Shown in pieces: positions 1 through 7,416 of a DNA stretch of 64,000 nt. Numbering within the stretch: position 1 is the first letter of the stretch; every line of letters starts with the position of its first letter. The position numbers were made by a program, and so were the translations under genes. Source of the stretch: Bradyrhizobium algeriense. Lineage in GTDB: Bacteria > Pseudomonadota > Alphaproteobacteria > Rhizobiales > Xanthobacteraceae. The stretch lies in contig NZ_PYCN01000015.1 in assembly GCF_003062295.1 (NCBI RefSeq), positions 62,001 through 126,000 on the forward strand. Direction: 5' to 3'. The notes under the pieces are model-generated. The model was not told the DNA's origin, ran no database searches, and saw only the letters and a program-made list of their open reading frames with translations.

Positions 1-299
1 GGCTCGCCGCGGCCCGACAGCAATACGACGCGCTCCAGTCCGTTCGCGCGCGCCAGCCGGCTGACCTCCGCGATCGCCTCGGCGGCGCCCTCGACGGCAA
101 GATCCGGCTGGAAGGTGACATAGGCCATCGAGACGCCGGCAAGCGCGGCCGGCCATGTCTCGGGCCGGGTCCAGTCGAACAGAATGGGCGTCGAACGCGA
201 CACCGGCCGCGTCGGGACGCCGCTCGCCCTTAGCAGCGCATTGACACGCGCCCCGGTCTTGCCGGCGCCGCCGATGATCAGGATCGGAAGTTCTGACAT
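1..299 (-). CDS. NmrA-like NAD(P)-binding protein, 3' part cut by window start
   Basis: The first 99 codons of a minus-strand gene are visible; it runs off the left edge. The N-terminus has a beta-alpha-beta nucleotide-binding start with GGAGKTGARV at about residues 9-18, as in NmrA-like/atypical short-chain dehydrogenase family proteins that bind NAD(P). A later stretch, RVVLLSGRG, fits the usual strand that follows the cofactor region. The gene is divergent from the TetR gene at 401 and they share a palindromic operator, so it is probably the regulator's target. The substrate cannot be told from the sequence; homologues are either redox sensors or oxidoreductases. Family assignment is fairly sure, exact role unknown. 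Confidence 0.75.
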   Translation of the reverse strand, partial: MSELPILIIGGAGKTGARVNALLRASGVPTRPVSRSTPILFDWTRPETWPAALAGVSMAYVTFQPDLAVEGAAEAIAEVSRLARANGLERVVLLSGRGE

Positions 300-319
300 G
301 GATCATCCTTTCGGAACAC

Positions 320-340
320 AATACGAGAATATCTCGTATT
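320..340. promoter_or_regulatory. Palindromic operator, probable TetR-family binding site
   Basis: Perfect inverted repeat AATACGAGA-ata-TCTCGTATT (9-3-9) in the 101-bp gap between the divergent NmrA-like and TetR genes. Size and symmetry fit a TetR dimer site. Autoregulation of the pair is inferred. Confidence 0.7.
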
Positions 341-345
341 TGCTA

Positions 346-366
346 AACCCGATAAACTCTCGTATT
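346..366. promoter_or_regulatory. Second, half-degenerate copy of the operator
   Basis: The right arm TCTCGTATT (358-366) is identical to that of the operator at 320-340. The left arm (346-354) matches 6 of 9 positions. The two sites start 26 bp apart, which could allow two dimers to bind on nearby faces of the DNA. Confidence 0.5.
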
Positions 367-400
367 AGTAACGTCAAGTCGCTTTTATGTGAGAGGACCG

Positions 401-1054
401 ATGCCGAGGGGAAAAGCCGGACAGAAAGCCGCCGAAGCAGGCGCTGGGGGATTGGCGCGCCTCGTCCCGACCCAGCAGCGCAGCCGCGAGCGGTTCGAGA
501 AAATCCTCGCATGCGCGGCAGCGCTGATGGCTGAAAAGGGCAGCGAAGCCTTCCGCATGAGCGACGTCGTCGAACGCAGCGGCGTGCCGTTCGGCTCGCT
601 CTATCAATACTTTCCCGACAAGACCGCGATCATCGGCACGCTGGCGGGACGCTACAACGCGGTTGGCCGCGACTGCGTCCGGCGCGACCTCGCCGTGGTC
701 AGGAACGCGAGGGACCTGCATCCGGCTTTGTGCCGCATTACCGACAGCTACTATCAGATGTTCATGGACGTGCCGGTGATGCGCGATATCTGGCAAGCGA
801 CGCAGGCCGACCGTGCCTTGCAAAAACTCGACGAGGAGGACGGCATCTATCTCGCCGGGCTGCTCGGCGACGCGCTGCGGCGAATCGCACCCGGCACGCC
901 CGCAACCGCCCTCGCCTCGTTTTCCCAACTGATCATGACGCTGATCGCCGCCACAGTCCGCCACGCCATTACGCAGGACGCGAAGGAAGCTGCCCGCATT
1001 CTCACTTTGTTCAAGCGGATGCTGCCGAAGAATCTGGCCGCGCTGGAAATATAA
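401..1054 (+). CDS. TetR/AcrR family transcriptional regulator
   Basis: A 217-residue protein with the typical TetR N-terminal helix-turn-helix: QQRSRERFEKILACAA leads into SDVVERSGVPFGSLYQYF (about residues 54-71) and the closing PDK. The rest is an alpha-helical ligand/dimer domain that I cannot link to a ligand. The start at 401 is preferred over the ATG at 389 because GAGAGGA lies just upstream of it. The gene is divergent from an NmrA-like gene, and two palindromic sites sit between them, so local autoregulation plus control of the neighbour is the likely job. Length is normal for the family. Confidence 0.88.
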   Translation: MPRGKAGQKAAEAGAGGLARLVPTQQRSRERFEKILACAAALMAEKGSEAFRMSDVVERSGVPFGSLYQYFPDKTAIIGTLAGRYNAVGRDCVRRDLAVVRNARDLHPALCRITDSYYQMFMDVPVMRDIWQATQADRALQKLDEEDGIYLAGLLGDALRRIAPGTPATALASFSQLIMTLIAATVRHAITQDAKEAARILTLFKRMLPKNLAALEI

Positions 1055-1069
1055 GGAAGCGGTTGGTGC

Positions 1070-1330
1070 TCACTGTTCGAACACCGCAGCGCAGGCCGGG
1101 CTCAGGCTCGACTTCTGCCGGCGCAGGCATGCGGTAATCGCCCGGGCGTTCGGGATCTCGCCGGCGCAGAGGCGGTAGACGTCGGGCGTGCAGGCCCGGC
1201 GCTGTTCGGGGGTGCCTTGCTGGGCAGCGGCCGAGCCGCTCGCCATCAGCGTGAGCAGGAAGCCGAGCGTCGAAGCCCGGCGCGAACGAAAGAGCCCTGC
1301 CGCACTTCGCGCAAACCGTGCCTTCATCAC
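1070..1330 (-). CDS. Small secreted cysteine-containing protein
   Basis: An 86-residue protein with an arginine-rich n-region, a hydrophobic segment (about residues 18-33) and an AAA cleavage-like end, so it is probably exported. The mature part has four cysteines in the pattern ACTPDVYRLC ... ACLRRQKSSLSPAC, which suggests two disulfides in the periplasm. Short proteins with this RRACTPDVxRLC pattern are common in Bradyrhizobium, where they look like shortened cysteine-rich (golgi-apparatus-protein-type) repeats. The function is unknown. It is convergent with the TetR gene, only 15 bp away. Confidence 0.65.
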   Translation of the reverse strand: MMKARFARSAAGLFRSRRASTLGFLLTLMASGSAAAQQGTPEQRRACTPDVYRLCAGEIPNARAITACLRRQKSSLSPACAAVFEQ

Positions 1331-1581
1331 CGCGTCTCCCTGGATCGTGCCTACCTTGACAAGGCCGGCGTCATCCAGGCGAATACGCGAACTAAATTTT
1401 GCAAAAAGTGATTTTTCTCACACTCGACCCCGCCTGCGCGGGGTTAGCGTTTGAGCGGGGAACTCAACACTTCAGTAACCAGCTTTGCCGCGGTCGGCGA
1501 ATCGTTAAAATTCGAGCGATCCGCTCAATCTGGAAACAAAATAGTTTTGCGACCATCGCCTCTGGAACCCCGGAGAGCGCG

Positions 1582-1761
1582 ATGAGCGAAGTTGAATACG
1601 ACTTGCTGCTGGAAGCCGTTCAAACGGCTGTTGCGCCAGTCCCGGAGGATGATTTCGTGGTCCAGACACAGCGCTCTTATCCGTCGCCGCGTGCCGCCAA
1701 CGACAACCGGGGCCCGTGGCCGTTGGTTCCGTTTCCCGAGGGCTGGTACGCCGTCTGCTGA
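1582..1761 (+). CDS. Hypothetical small protein, 59 aa
   Basis: A short ORF starting MSEVEYDLLLEAVQ, with CGGAG about 7 bases before the ATG. It has a central RAANDN and ends in a tryptophan/proline-rich tail (PWPLVPFPEGWYAVC). There are no transmembrane segments or known motifs. A longer in-frame reading from 1399 exists but its upstream part looks non-coding. It lies between the Cys-rich secreted protein and tRNA-Cys. Composition and ribosome binding site support coding; the function is not recognised. Confidence 0.5.
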   Translation: MSEVEYDLLLEAVQTAVAPVPEDDFVVQTQRSYPSPRAANDNRGPWPLVPFPEGWYAVC

Positions 1762-1820
1762 AGCACGGCTGGCCTCCTGCGGCCTCTCCTATAATCGGCC
1801 TAAGCCATTGATTATATGGA

Positions 1821-1894
1821 TGGAGGCCACGACCAGAATTGAACTGGTGTACACGGTTTTGCAGACCGTTGCGTAACCACTCCGCCACGTGGCC
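1821..1894 (-). tRNA. tRNA-Cys (GCA)
   Basis: On the minus strand the sequence folds as a tRNA: acceptor GGCCACG pairs with CGTGGCC, the anticodon loop reads CTGCAAA (anticodon GCA), the T-loop is TTCAATT and the 3' CCA is encoded. Total length is 74 nt. Confidence 0.93.
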
Positions 1895-2208
1895 CCATCG
1901 GGCGCACTCATATACGCCCTGCCCCGGATAGGCAACCAAGCAGCGCTGGCCCTGCGCAGCACTGGTTAGCGAACCACAGCCCCCTCAACCGGCGGACATA
2001 TCGTCCATCCGAAAGCGCACTGGGGCCACACCCACAGAACACGTGGGTGCACTGGCGGAAATCGCTCGGCATTGAGTAGCTAAGGAAACCGCACTCCTCT
2101 GTTCGGCGTGACATCAGGCTGCCCCCACATTACGCCCGGCCCAGAACGGCCGGTCGTCGGGCCGTGCATGCTATGTTGGTCATCCACGCGAATCAGGGAG
2201 ACCTGTCG
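1895..2208. other. Intergenic stretch with no recognised feature
   Basis: About 310 bp between tRNA-Cys and the 147-aa protein. Short overlapping ORFs are present on both strands but none has a convincing start or composition. The 3' end carries the ribosome binding site of the next gene (GGGAG at 2196-2200). Confidence 0.5.
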
Positions 2209-2652
2209 ATGTTCTTGAAGATTGGCAATGACTACATCAACACCGCGCAGATCAGGCGCATTCGGCCGTTCGTGAAAGAGAACGATCGTGGGCACTATGT
2301 CATGGTCGAGATGCTGGACGGGGCGAAGATCGAAGGTCACTGCAAAGAAGATCGCGTTGCCGCGCTCACGCGGCACTATCTGCCCGCTCCGTCCGGGACC
2401 GAAGTTTCCATCTGGGCGAACGAGTCGGGCACGCTTCAACCGATCGCCGAGTTGCAGAGGGAGACGCTTGTGGGCTTTGCTTACGACGGCTTCGAGGAAC
2501 TATGTCCGGTCACTGTCGAATCGGGAGTGTTAGAGTCGCCATATAATCTCAAGTCGCCAGATGGGCGTGTGCGGGCATCATGGGGTGAGGAGTTCGAGTC
2601 CGAAGACAAAATGATCGCCGCTGCTCGAACGCGGTTCGCCAAGGCGGCTTGA
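2209..2652 (+). CDS. Hypothetical protein, 147 aa
   Basis: The start at 2209 (MFLKIGNDYINTAQIRRI) is chosen because GGGAG stands 8 bases upstream; an ATG at 2164 lacks such a site. The N-terminal half resembles the small beta-rich modules that read as a protein with a unit GNDYINxxQI...GHYVMVEMLDG, about 65 residues long. The C-terminal half is acidic and ends KMIAAARTRFAKAA. There is no signal peptide or membrane helix. Base composition is slightly more AT-rich than in the housekeeping genes further right. Function unknown. Confidence 0.65.
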   Translation: MFLKIGNDYINTAQIRRIRPFVKENDRGHYVMVEMLDGAKIEGHCKEDRVAALTRHYLPAPSGTEVSIWANESGTLQPIAELQRETLVGFAYDGFEELCPVTVESGVLESPYNLKSPDGRVRASWGEEFESEDKMIAAARTRFAKAA

Positions 2653-2722
2653 TCTCGAGCTTCGAGTGCCGTTGCCACAATTCCTTTATCGCCTGTTCGG
2701 TAGAGAGCCCGAATTCGCCCCC

Positions 2723-3403
2723 TCAGCCGGCGGGCGTATCGCCGAGACGGTTGTTCCGAAGGCCGAGCTTGGCCGTCCTTGCGCGGATGCCGCCGACCGT
2801 CCGCTTCATTTCCAGCGCGATGGCTCTCGGCGGCTTGCCGCTGCCAATCAACGATCGCAGCAGGGCATCGTCTGCCGCCGTCCATTCAGCGCCGTTCAGT
2901 TGAAAGCGCTCTTCGCGGCTCGCTTCCCTGGTTGGCGGAGCAAACCTCATCCAGCCCAGCGTCTCATGGAAAATGACAACGAAGGCGATCCAGAGAACGA
3001 TGGCGCGCCCCTCGGACAAGGCGGCAGATTTGATATGTCCCGCGCTGAAACTAGCCGGCACCAAGGTGCTCAGGGCAGGCCAGGTGTCTCCTGCGATCGA
3101 ATTGACGGCATATACGTACAGCGACACGAACGGGCCGGAGGCGATGGCACCGATGGCCGCAATCAGCCAAAGCGGCAGTTTGCCCCGGACTCTCTGGCTC
3201 ACCAATTGGGTGACGAGGCCGCTCAGCCACCAGGGCACAATGGCGAGCGAGAGGACATAGACGGTCGCGTCGGCGGCGCCCATGATGGCCGTATACGGCC
3301 CGAGAATGGCCGAAAGCACCGCCAGCACGATCGGAACGCCGCAGAAGAAAACCAGATCGATCAAAGCCTGTTTCGACAGGCGCAAATGCGCAACCAATTC
3401 CAT
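2723..3403 (-). CDS. Membrane protein with C-terminal SANT/Myb-like DNA-binding motif
   Basis: A 226-residue protein; the ATG at 3403 is preferred over 3466 because GGAG precedes it. Four hydrophobic segments (about residues 15-33, 48-66, 78-102 and 134-149) form a membrane domain. A soluble tail from about residue 172 follows with EWTAADDALLRSLIGSGKPP and TVGGIRARTAKLGL. The spaced Trp, acidic helix and KRTVGGIRAR helix look like a three-helix SANT/Myb-type or GcrA-like DNA-binding fold. A membrane-tethered regulator is therefore inferred, although the tail might instead bind protein. It lies on the same strand 114 bp downstream of the nuclease-like gene of the acyltransferase cassette. Confidence 0.68.
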   Translation of the reverse strand: MELVAHLRLSKQALIDLVFFCGVPIVLAVLSAILGPYTAIMGAADATVYVLSLAIVPWWLSGLVTQLVSQRVRGKLPLWLIAAIGAIASGPFVSLYVYAVNSIAGDTWPALSTLVPASFSAGHIKSAALSEGRAIVLWIAFVVIFHETLGWMRFAPPTREASREERFQLNGAEWTAADDALLRSLIGSGKPPRAIALEMKRTVGGIRARTAKLGLRNNRLGDTPAG

Positions 3404-3516
3404 CCCGTTGCTCCGCTTGCATCCGACGCATCCGTCATAGTGCGGGGGAAAGAATGGAGCAACCATCGTAACCCGGAATCGGCGTCACAAGGCCCGACCT
3501 CGGCAGACCCTGCAGC

Positions 3517-4140
3517 TTAATCTTGCGGGTTATGATACAAACTTACGGGCACATGCCTTACGCGAAATTCGAGCCCTGTTCGCTCGTGCGTGTGTCGGGA
3601 ATTGAGAACAAGCGGGTTTTTGTCGCACACTGTAATGGTCGCTTTCGCGTCGGCCTTAGCCAGATGCGCGAACCATTTTGCCATGACATTATCTACACGA
3701 GGCCCCTTACAATAAATAATCAACGAACCATCGTTCTGTCCCAGCATACCGGTCGAGTATCGCCTGCATAGTTGCTGCAGCCCCTTGAATAGCCATTTGT
3801 AGCTTGAATGAATTTTTGCTTCCGCCAGCCACAAGAAACCATCGACACCTTTGATAACGATGTCGCGGTGGCCGCCAACGTCGGTGTCATGAGAAGCATC
3901 AAATCCCAGAGCGTTGAGCTCAACGATGATGTCAGTCGTCAGGGAATCCTCGTCCCGGTCAATCCGATGATGGGCCGTTTTCGTATGTTCGAGAACGATC
4001 CAATCGATTGCAGCATTGACTGATTCAACTCTGTCAGCATTAGAAGCCGCAAACATATAGTTTATCTGAATGATCCTAGGTGCCGATCCACCAAAAATCA
4101 TCTTCAGATCGCGCAATGAAAAACGATCGTCTTGCGTCAC
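3517..4140 (-). CDS. PD-(D/E)XK nuclease-like protein
   Basis: A 207-residue protein with a GTG start overlapping the stop of the upstream gene by GTGA, so translation is coupled. The central region reads as a restriction-endonuclease-like core: an acidic helix (DEDSLTTDIIVEL, about 63-75), GGHRDIVI with Asp93, WLAEAKI with Glu107 and Lys109, and GLQQL with Gln122-123. This D...ExK...Q order is the PD-(D/E)XK pattern. The N- and C-terminal parts are not recognised. It may cut nucleic acid, or the fold may only bind it. No methyltransferase is nearby, so it is not a classical restriction system. Family call from motif reading only. Confidence 0.6.
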   Translation of the reverse strand: MTQDDRFSLRDLKMIFGGSAPRIIQINYMFAASNADRVESVNAAIDWIVLEHTKTAHHRIDRDEDSLTTDIIVELNALGFDASHDTDVGGHRDIVIKGVDGFLWLAEAKIHSSYKWLFKGLQQLCRRYSTGMLGQNDGSLIIYCKGPRVDNVMAKWFAHLAKADAKATITVCDKNPLVLNSRHTHERTGLEFRVRHVPVSLYHNPQD

Positions 4141-5276
4141 AATGGCATCACAACATCTGTATTTGCGGCAAGTTTAGCACTTCGCGATAGTTTCAGAAGA
4201 GAAGAGGATGGAACAAAATACAGGATTAACTTTCCTTCGAAGTCGTGGATCGATTGGCCCGTTTTAGGGTGGACGAATTTTCCCGACCGCAAAGTCTTGG
4301 AAAGAGTTTGCGGCGCGATCTGATACTCCATGCCGGCATCGTCAACGTATTTGCCCCTTGCCTCGAGTATTGCTCGATCAGACGTTGTCAAGATCGTCAA
4401 AGCGCGCAACAGATCTGAATCAACTTGCGTCTTTCCTACAATTTTACTGAGAGTGGAAAAATTCAACGATCCCAGTCGATGAGAATCCGGTCGCGTCACA
4501 TGGTCGAGGATTTTAAGGCACAATCCTAACTCGGGATCATTGCGCAGGCTATCGCGCAACTGCTCTCGCAGATCCGCCAAAGGTTGCTCCAATGCCTCCA
4601 TCGTTGAAGACGACCGCTCAAAGAGCATGCGACGCTCGAAAGACGTCGAGCGCATCATCGGATAGCGCTCGAAGATTCTCTCGCGTACAACCGAATAATC
4701 CGCTGCCATCAGACCGACCGGCTTCAAGAGGCCAGGAAACCATCGCGGCTCAGCAATCGTCTCGCACTGGAATACACGCCGATAAAACGCTTGGTGTTCG
4801 GCACGAACTCCCGCAAGCCCGAGATCGGCATTGAAATACCCGCACGCCATGCACGCCAAGCGAACCGTCAGATAAGGCAATTCCGGAAACCGCACGGGCT
4901 TATTGGGGTCGGCAACAAAGCGCGAAGGATCGATAATCACCTGGCCCAGATCAAGCTTGGGAAGAACGATATCGCCGAAGGTATCTGCCGAACATGACTC
5001 GCGCCACTCCGACGTCAGCACGCTGATCCGAAGCGAACTGTACAGCTCGTCTTGAAGGTAAACACCGAATGTCCACGAATTCGGTAGATCATCGTATTGA
5101 TCCGTGACGCGCTGATCGTCAGATGGCCTGATCGCCCCCTCGCGCAGATAGGCGCGGTAGCGAAGCCGGTAGATATCTTCCTTTTCTTCCGTCGTTTGCG
5201 CCAGGCGATAGTCCACTTGATCAAGGATATCCGACCCCCGATCCTGAATTCGCGGGGCTATCTTTGATTGTTTCAT
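4137..5276 (-). CDS. LuxI/FeeM-like N-acyltransferase with an extra C-terminal domain
   Basis: A 379-residue protein. Residues about 20-200 look like the GNAT-fold acyl-ACP-dependent synthases that include FeeM (N-acyl amino acid synthase) and LuxI: RLRYRAYLREG (37-47), DQYDD (59-63), SLRIS with Arg83, then DPSRFVAD (116-123) and AEHQAFYRRVF (159-169). The Arg, Asp-x-x-Asp and Arg positions correspond to the conserved LuxI catalytic pocket. FeeM/LuxI proteins are usually about 200-260 residues; here about 150 more follow, of unknown fold. The gene overlaps the nuclease-like gene by 4 bp. DNA at 4140-4700 is visibly more AT-rich than neighbouring genes, suggesting acquisition. Product, if any, is unknown; a signal-type lipid amide is an inference. 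Confidence 0.62.
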   Translation of the reverse strand: MKQSKIAPRIQDRGSDILDQVDYRLAQTTEEKEDIYRLRYRAYLREGAIRPSDDQRVTDQYDDLPNSWTFGVYLQDELYSSLRISVLTSEWRESCSADTFGDIVLPKLDLGQVIIDPSRFVADPNKPVRFPELPYLTVRLACMACGYFNADLGLAGVRAEHQAFYRRVFQCETIAEPRWFPGLLKPVGLMAADYSVVRERIFERYPMMRSTSFERRMLFERSSSTMEALEQPLADLREQLRDSLRNDPELGLCLKILDHVTRPDSHRLGSLNFSTLSKIVGKTQVDSDLLRALTILTTSDRAILEARGKYVDDAGMEYQIAPQTLSKTLRSGKFVHPKTGQSIHDFEGKLILYFVPSSSLLKLSRSAKLAANTDVVMPL

Positions 5277-5554
5277 GCGCTATGAGCCCTTGCCCAAAAC
5301 GGACTTGGCAAGACTACCCATATTTCAACCGAAATGCCATTGAGTATCCCAAATCGGCACCGAACGCCTAACCCGCTTACGCCGCCCAAATCCCGCTTCT
5401 CTGACCCGGGTGCGGGGTTCGAGCCTGCAATCGGCGACACCGCGGCGCTGTCAAAACGCGCATCTGGTAAGGCGAACACGCCGTTTTCCTTCGGTGTCGG
5501 GCCGTCCAGCACATCCGAACGACCCTTCACCGAAATCTCGGTGCCCGCTGTGGC
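5277..5554. other. Intergenic stretch with a tRNA-like T-arm fragment
   Basis: No convincing gene. On the minus strand, 5400-5470 contains GCAGG-CTCGAAC-CCCGC, which resembles a T-arm with one broken pair, preceded by a poor anticodon-like hairpin. No acceptor stem is visible, so it is at most a decayed tRNA remnant. Confidence 0.3.
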
Positions 5555-5626
5555 TTAAAACGCCCAGCTGATGGCCGCGACAACGAACGGCGCGGCCGCC
5601 ACCAGGACCGGCCACAGCCGGAACAT
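5555..5626 (-). CDS. 23-residue hydrophobic membrane peptide, translationally coupled
   Basis: A tiny ORF whose ATG shares one base with the stop of the coiled-coil gene upstream (TGATG). The product starts MFRLWPVLVAAAPFVVAAI and ends SWAF: one short membrane-spanning helix with a single Arg near the start. The stop/start overlap would allow reinitiation by ribosomes leaving the upstream gene. It is too short for standard gene callers. I cannot name a family, and chance remains possible, but coupling plus hydrophobicity make it worth listing. Confidence 0.4.
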   Translation of the reverse strand: MFRLWPVLVAAAPFVVAAISWAF

Positions 5627-6105
5627 CAGGCGGCGAGATTACTACCTGCGGCAATTTTCTTTTTGAGCGTCTCGCACACGGTCCGAACTTCGGATGTCAT
5701 CAGGGAACAATCCTCGATCTGCAGGAAGTAGCGCTTGCCTTCCTCGCGATAATTCGCCGCCAACTCCTTGATCTCGCTCACCGTGGCGTGCACGCCGGCA
5801 ACCATCGCCTCACATTTCCTGGCGGCCTCGGTCAGTTCGGCACCGAGGGCTTCAATCTCTTTCACCGCCGCGTCGTATTCGCGGACCACGGCTTCGGCCG
5901 AGAGCTTGCCGACCTGATTGACCCCTTCCCTGTGCTCGACGTAGTCGGGCATCGGGCCTTTCGGCAACGGACGATCGTGGCTTTCGGACACTTCTCGGAG
6001 GACCGGCCCTCGCCGGGTTCTGCTGATTATATTGCCGATTTCTCCTTCCAGTTCATCAGCGTCGAGTAATGGAGAACGCGTCAGAATTTCTGTGCTTAAA
6101 GTCAT
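5626..6105 (-). CDS. Hypothetical coiled-coil protein, 159 aa
   Basis: A soluble protein. Residues about 68-150 are rich in Ala/Glu/Lys with heptad-like spacing (SAEAVVREYDAAVKEIEALG and onward), indicating a long coiled coil. The N-terminal 60 residues are polar, with a GPVLREVSESHDRPLPKG linker. There is no signal peptide or catalytic motif. Its stop overlaps the start of a 23-residue membrane peptide, which might anchor or partner it. The function is unknown; such proteins recur in Bradyrhizobium as unannotated conserved proteins. Confidence 0.65.
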   Translation of the reverse strand: MTLSTEILTRSPLLDADELEGEIGNIISRTRRGPVLREVSESHDRPLPKGPMPDYVEHREGVNQVGKLSAEAVVREYDAAVKEIEALGAELTEAARKCEAMVAGVHATVSEIKELAANYREEGKRYFLQIEDCSLMTSEVRTVCETLKKKIAAGSNLAA

Positions 6106-6312
6106 CGACTAAGCTCCAAATTGTTACGCGGAGGGAAAGGAATTTATCACCGTCAAGGGCCGTGTCACCATTGTCCACAGCCGTTTCCGGGCAAAACAGG
6201 ATTACCTATGTCGTGAGGCCGACATTGGAACCAGGCGGGTAACGGTGCAACAGTGGACACCCAGCGAGACACACGCACCTCGTCGACAACCCTCTGGTTG
6301 AAAGGTCGGAAG

Positions 6313-7089
6313 TCAGCCCCGCTTGCGCCGCCGATAGTCCTTCTTCTTCGGCTTGGGCGCGAGCTCGGGCATTTCGGCCTGCACTTCCCGATACCGCGCC
6401 AGCATTCGGTCAAAGCTGGCGTTGAGCGCCTCGGCGATCTCAGGCCGCTTTTCGAGCCCCGCCAGCAGCAGGCCTGCGGCCTCGATCGTGGAAAGGCCGT
6501 CGCCGCGCGGCTCCTTGCGGAGCTTGCCATAACGTGACGGGCGTTTCGGGCCCAGAATGACCCGCTGGCATTTCAGCATCCACGCATTGCGCCACCACAG
6601 CGCCTTGGCCTGGCTCCAGGTTCCGTCGAGCAGAACGATGCCTTCGATGTCGGACAGGATGGCGCGCTGGTGCGGCTCGACCTCGCCCTTCCGATTGATT
6701 GCGACGATCTCGGCATCGGTATCGAGATCGGCGACCTTGGCCGAGCCGAGATAAAGCACCGCCCAGCGCGAAGGATCATCGACCTTCCGTCCCAGCGCCT
6801 TGGACAGGCTTGGCCAGGACAGGCCGATTTTGACGACCGCATCCTTGAAATGCATCGCGGTCAGCCGCGCGGTGCCGAGCGCCCTGTCCTGCTCCTGCGG
6901 GTGCTGCAGGATCAACAGCGAGATGCGGCTCTTGATCGGCGTAACGCTGTCGCAGATACAGAGCGGCAGCGGCTTGCCGCAATGCGGACAGTCCGGGACC
7001 ACCTCTTCGGCGGCGCCGGACTTGGAGACGCCGGACTTGGGGCCGCCGGACTTGGGGACGCCAAACTTGGGATTGGCTTGTTCTGACAT
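6313..7089 (-). CDS. DTW-domain protein (tRNA-uridine aminocarboxypropyltransferase family)
   Basis: A 258-residue protein of the DTW family (E. coli TapT and relatives), which transfers the 3-amino-3-carboxypropyl group of S-adenosylmethionine to uridine in tRNA. Visible are an N-terminal zinc-type cluster (CPHCGKPLPLCIC, residues 34-46), HPQE at about 63-66, and the DGTW motif (155-158) followed by SQAK and the conserved Arg/Pro region KRPSRYGKLRKEP. The first 25 residues are a lineage-specific tandem repeat (GVPKSGGPKSGVSKSG) encoded by four 15-bp DNA units, and are probably disordered. The gene stands alone, 220 bp downstream of the coiled-coil gene's promoter side. Confidence 0.85.
   Translation of the reverse strand: MSEQANPKFGVPKSGGPKSGVSKSGAAEEVVPDCPHCGKPLPLCICDSVTPIKSRISLLILQHPQEQDRALGTARLTAMHFKDAVVKIGLSWPSLSKALGRKVDDPSRWAVLYLGSAKVADLDTDAEIVAINRKGEVEPHQRAILSDIEGIVLLDGTWSQAKALWWRNAWMLKCQRVILGPKRPSRYGKLRKEPRGDGLSTIEAAGLLLAGLEKRPEIAEALNASFDRMLARYREVQAEMPELAPKPKKKDYRRRKRG
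7018..7077. repeat. Four 15-bp tandem units in the 5' end of the DTW gene
   Basis: Units begin at 7018, 7033, 7048 and 7063. The consensus is GGACTTGGGGACGCC, encoding the GVPKS-type N-terminal repeat on the minus strand. The unit core (CCAAGTC on the minus strand) resembles the 15-bp repeats at 48776 and 50659. Confidence 0.75.
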
Positions 7090-7416
7090 TCGCCCGCTAT
7101 ACGCTTCGTGGCGGGTAATTCAACCGTTCGGCAGGCACCGTGACCGCCGGCGCCGCACTTGCAAGGCCGGCTGAAGCCGAAAAAGTTGCGGCCTTGTCCC
7201 TTTCACGAGAGTTTCGCCGAATACGCTCCGCAGCCGAACCGGGAGACGAAGAAGATGCTCTTGCATCGAATTTGGCGTTGGTGATGAGATGGTCCGAAAC
7301 TGATATCGAGACGCTCCGCCTCACGGGTTCAGACCGCTGATCGTCAAGGCTGTGGAGATTGCGCGATTGTTGGTCATGGTGATAAACGACCCAAACTGCA
7401 ACTGGAGAGCGTTGGA
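7090..7416. other. Divergent intergenic region, no gene supported
   Basis: About 330 bp between the DTW gene and the next plus-strand gene. A 66-codon GTG-start ORF (7140-7340) exists but lacks a ribosome binding site. The 3' end has GGAGAG upstream of 7417. Confidence 0.45.

Noticed and set aside
5398..5470. tRNA-like fragment on the minus strand (GCAGG-CTCGAAC-CCCGC arm)
   Set aside because: The invariant T54 is changed, one stem pair is broken and no acceptor stem is present; not supported as a gene.
7140..7340. 66-codon GTG-start ORF on the plus strand
   Set aside because: No ribosome binding site and no recognisable composition; sits in a promoter region.
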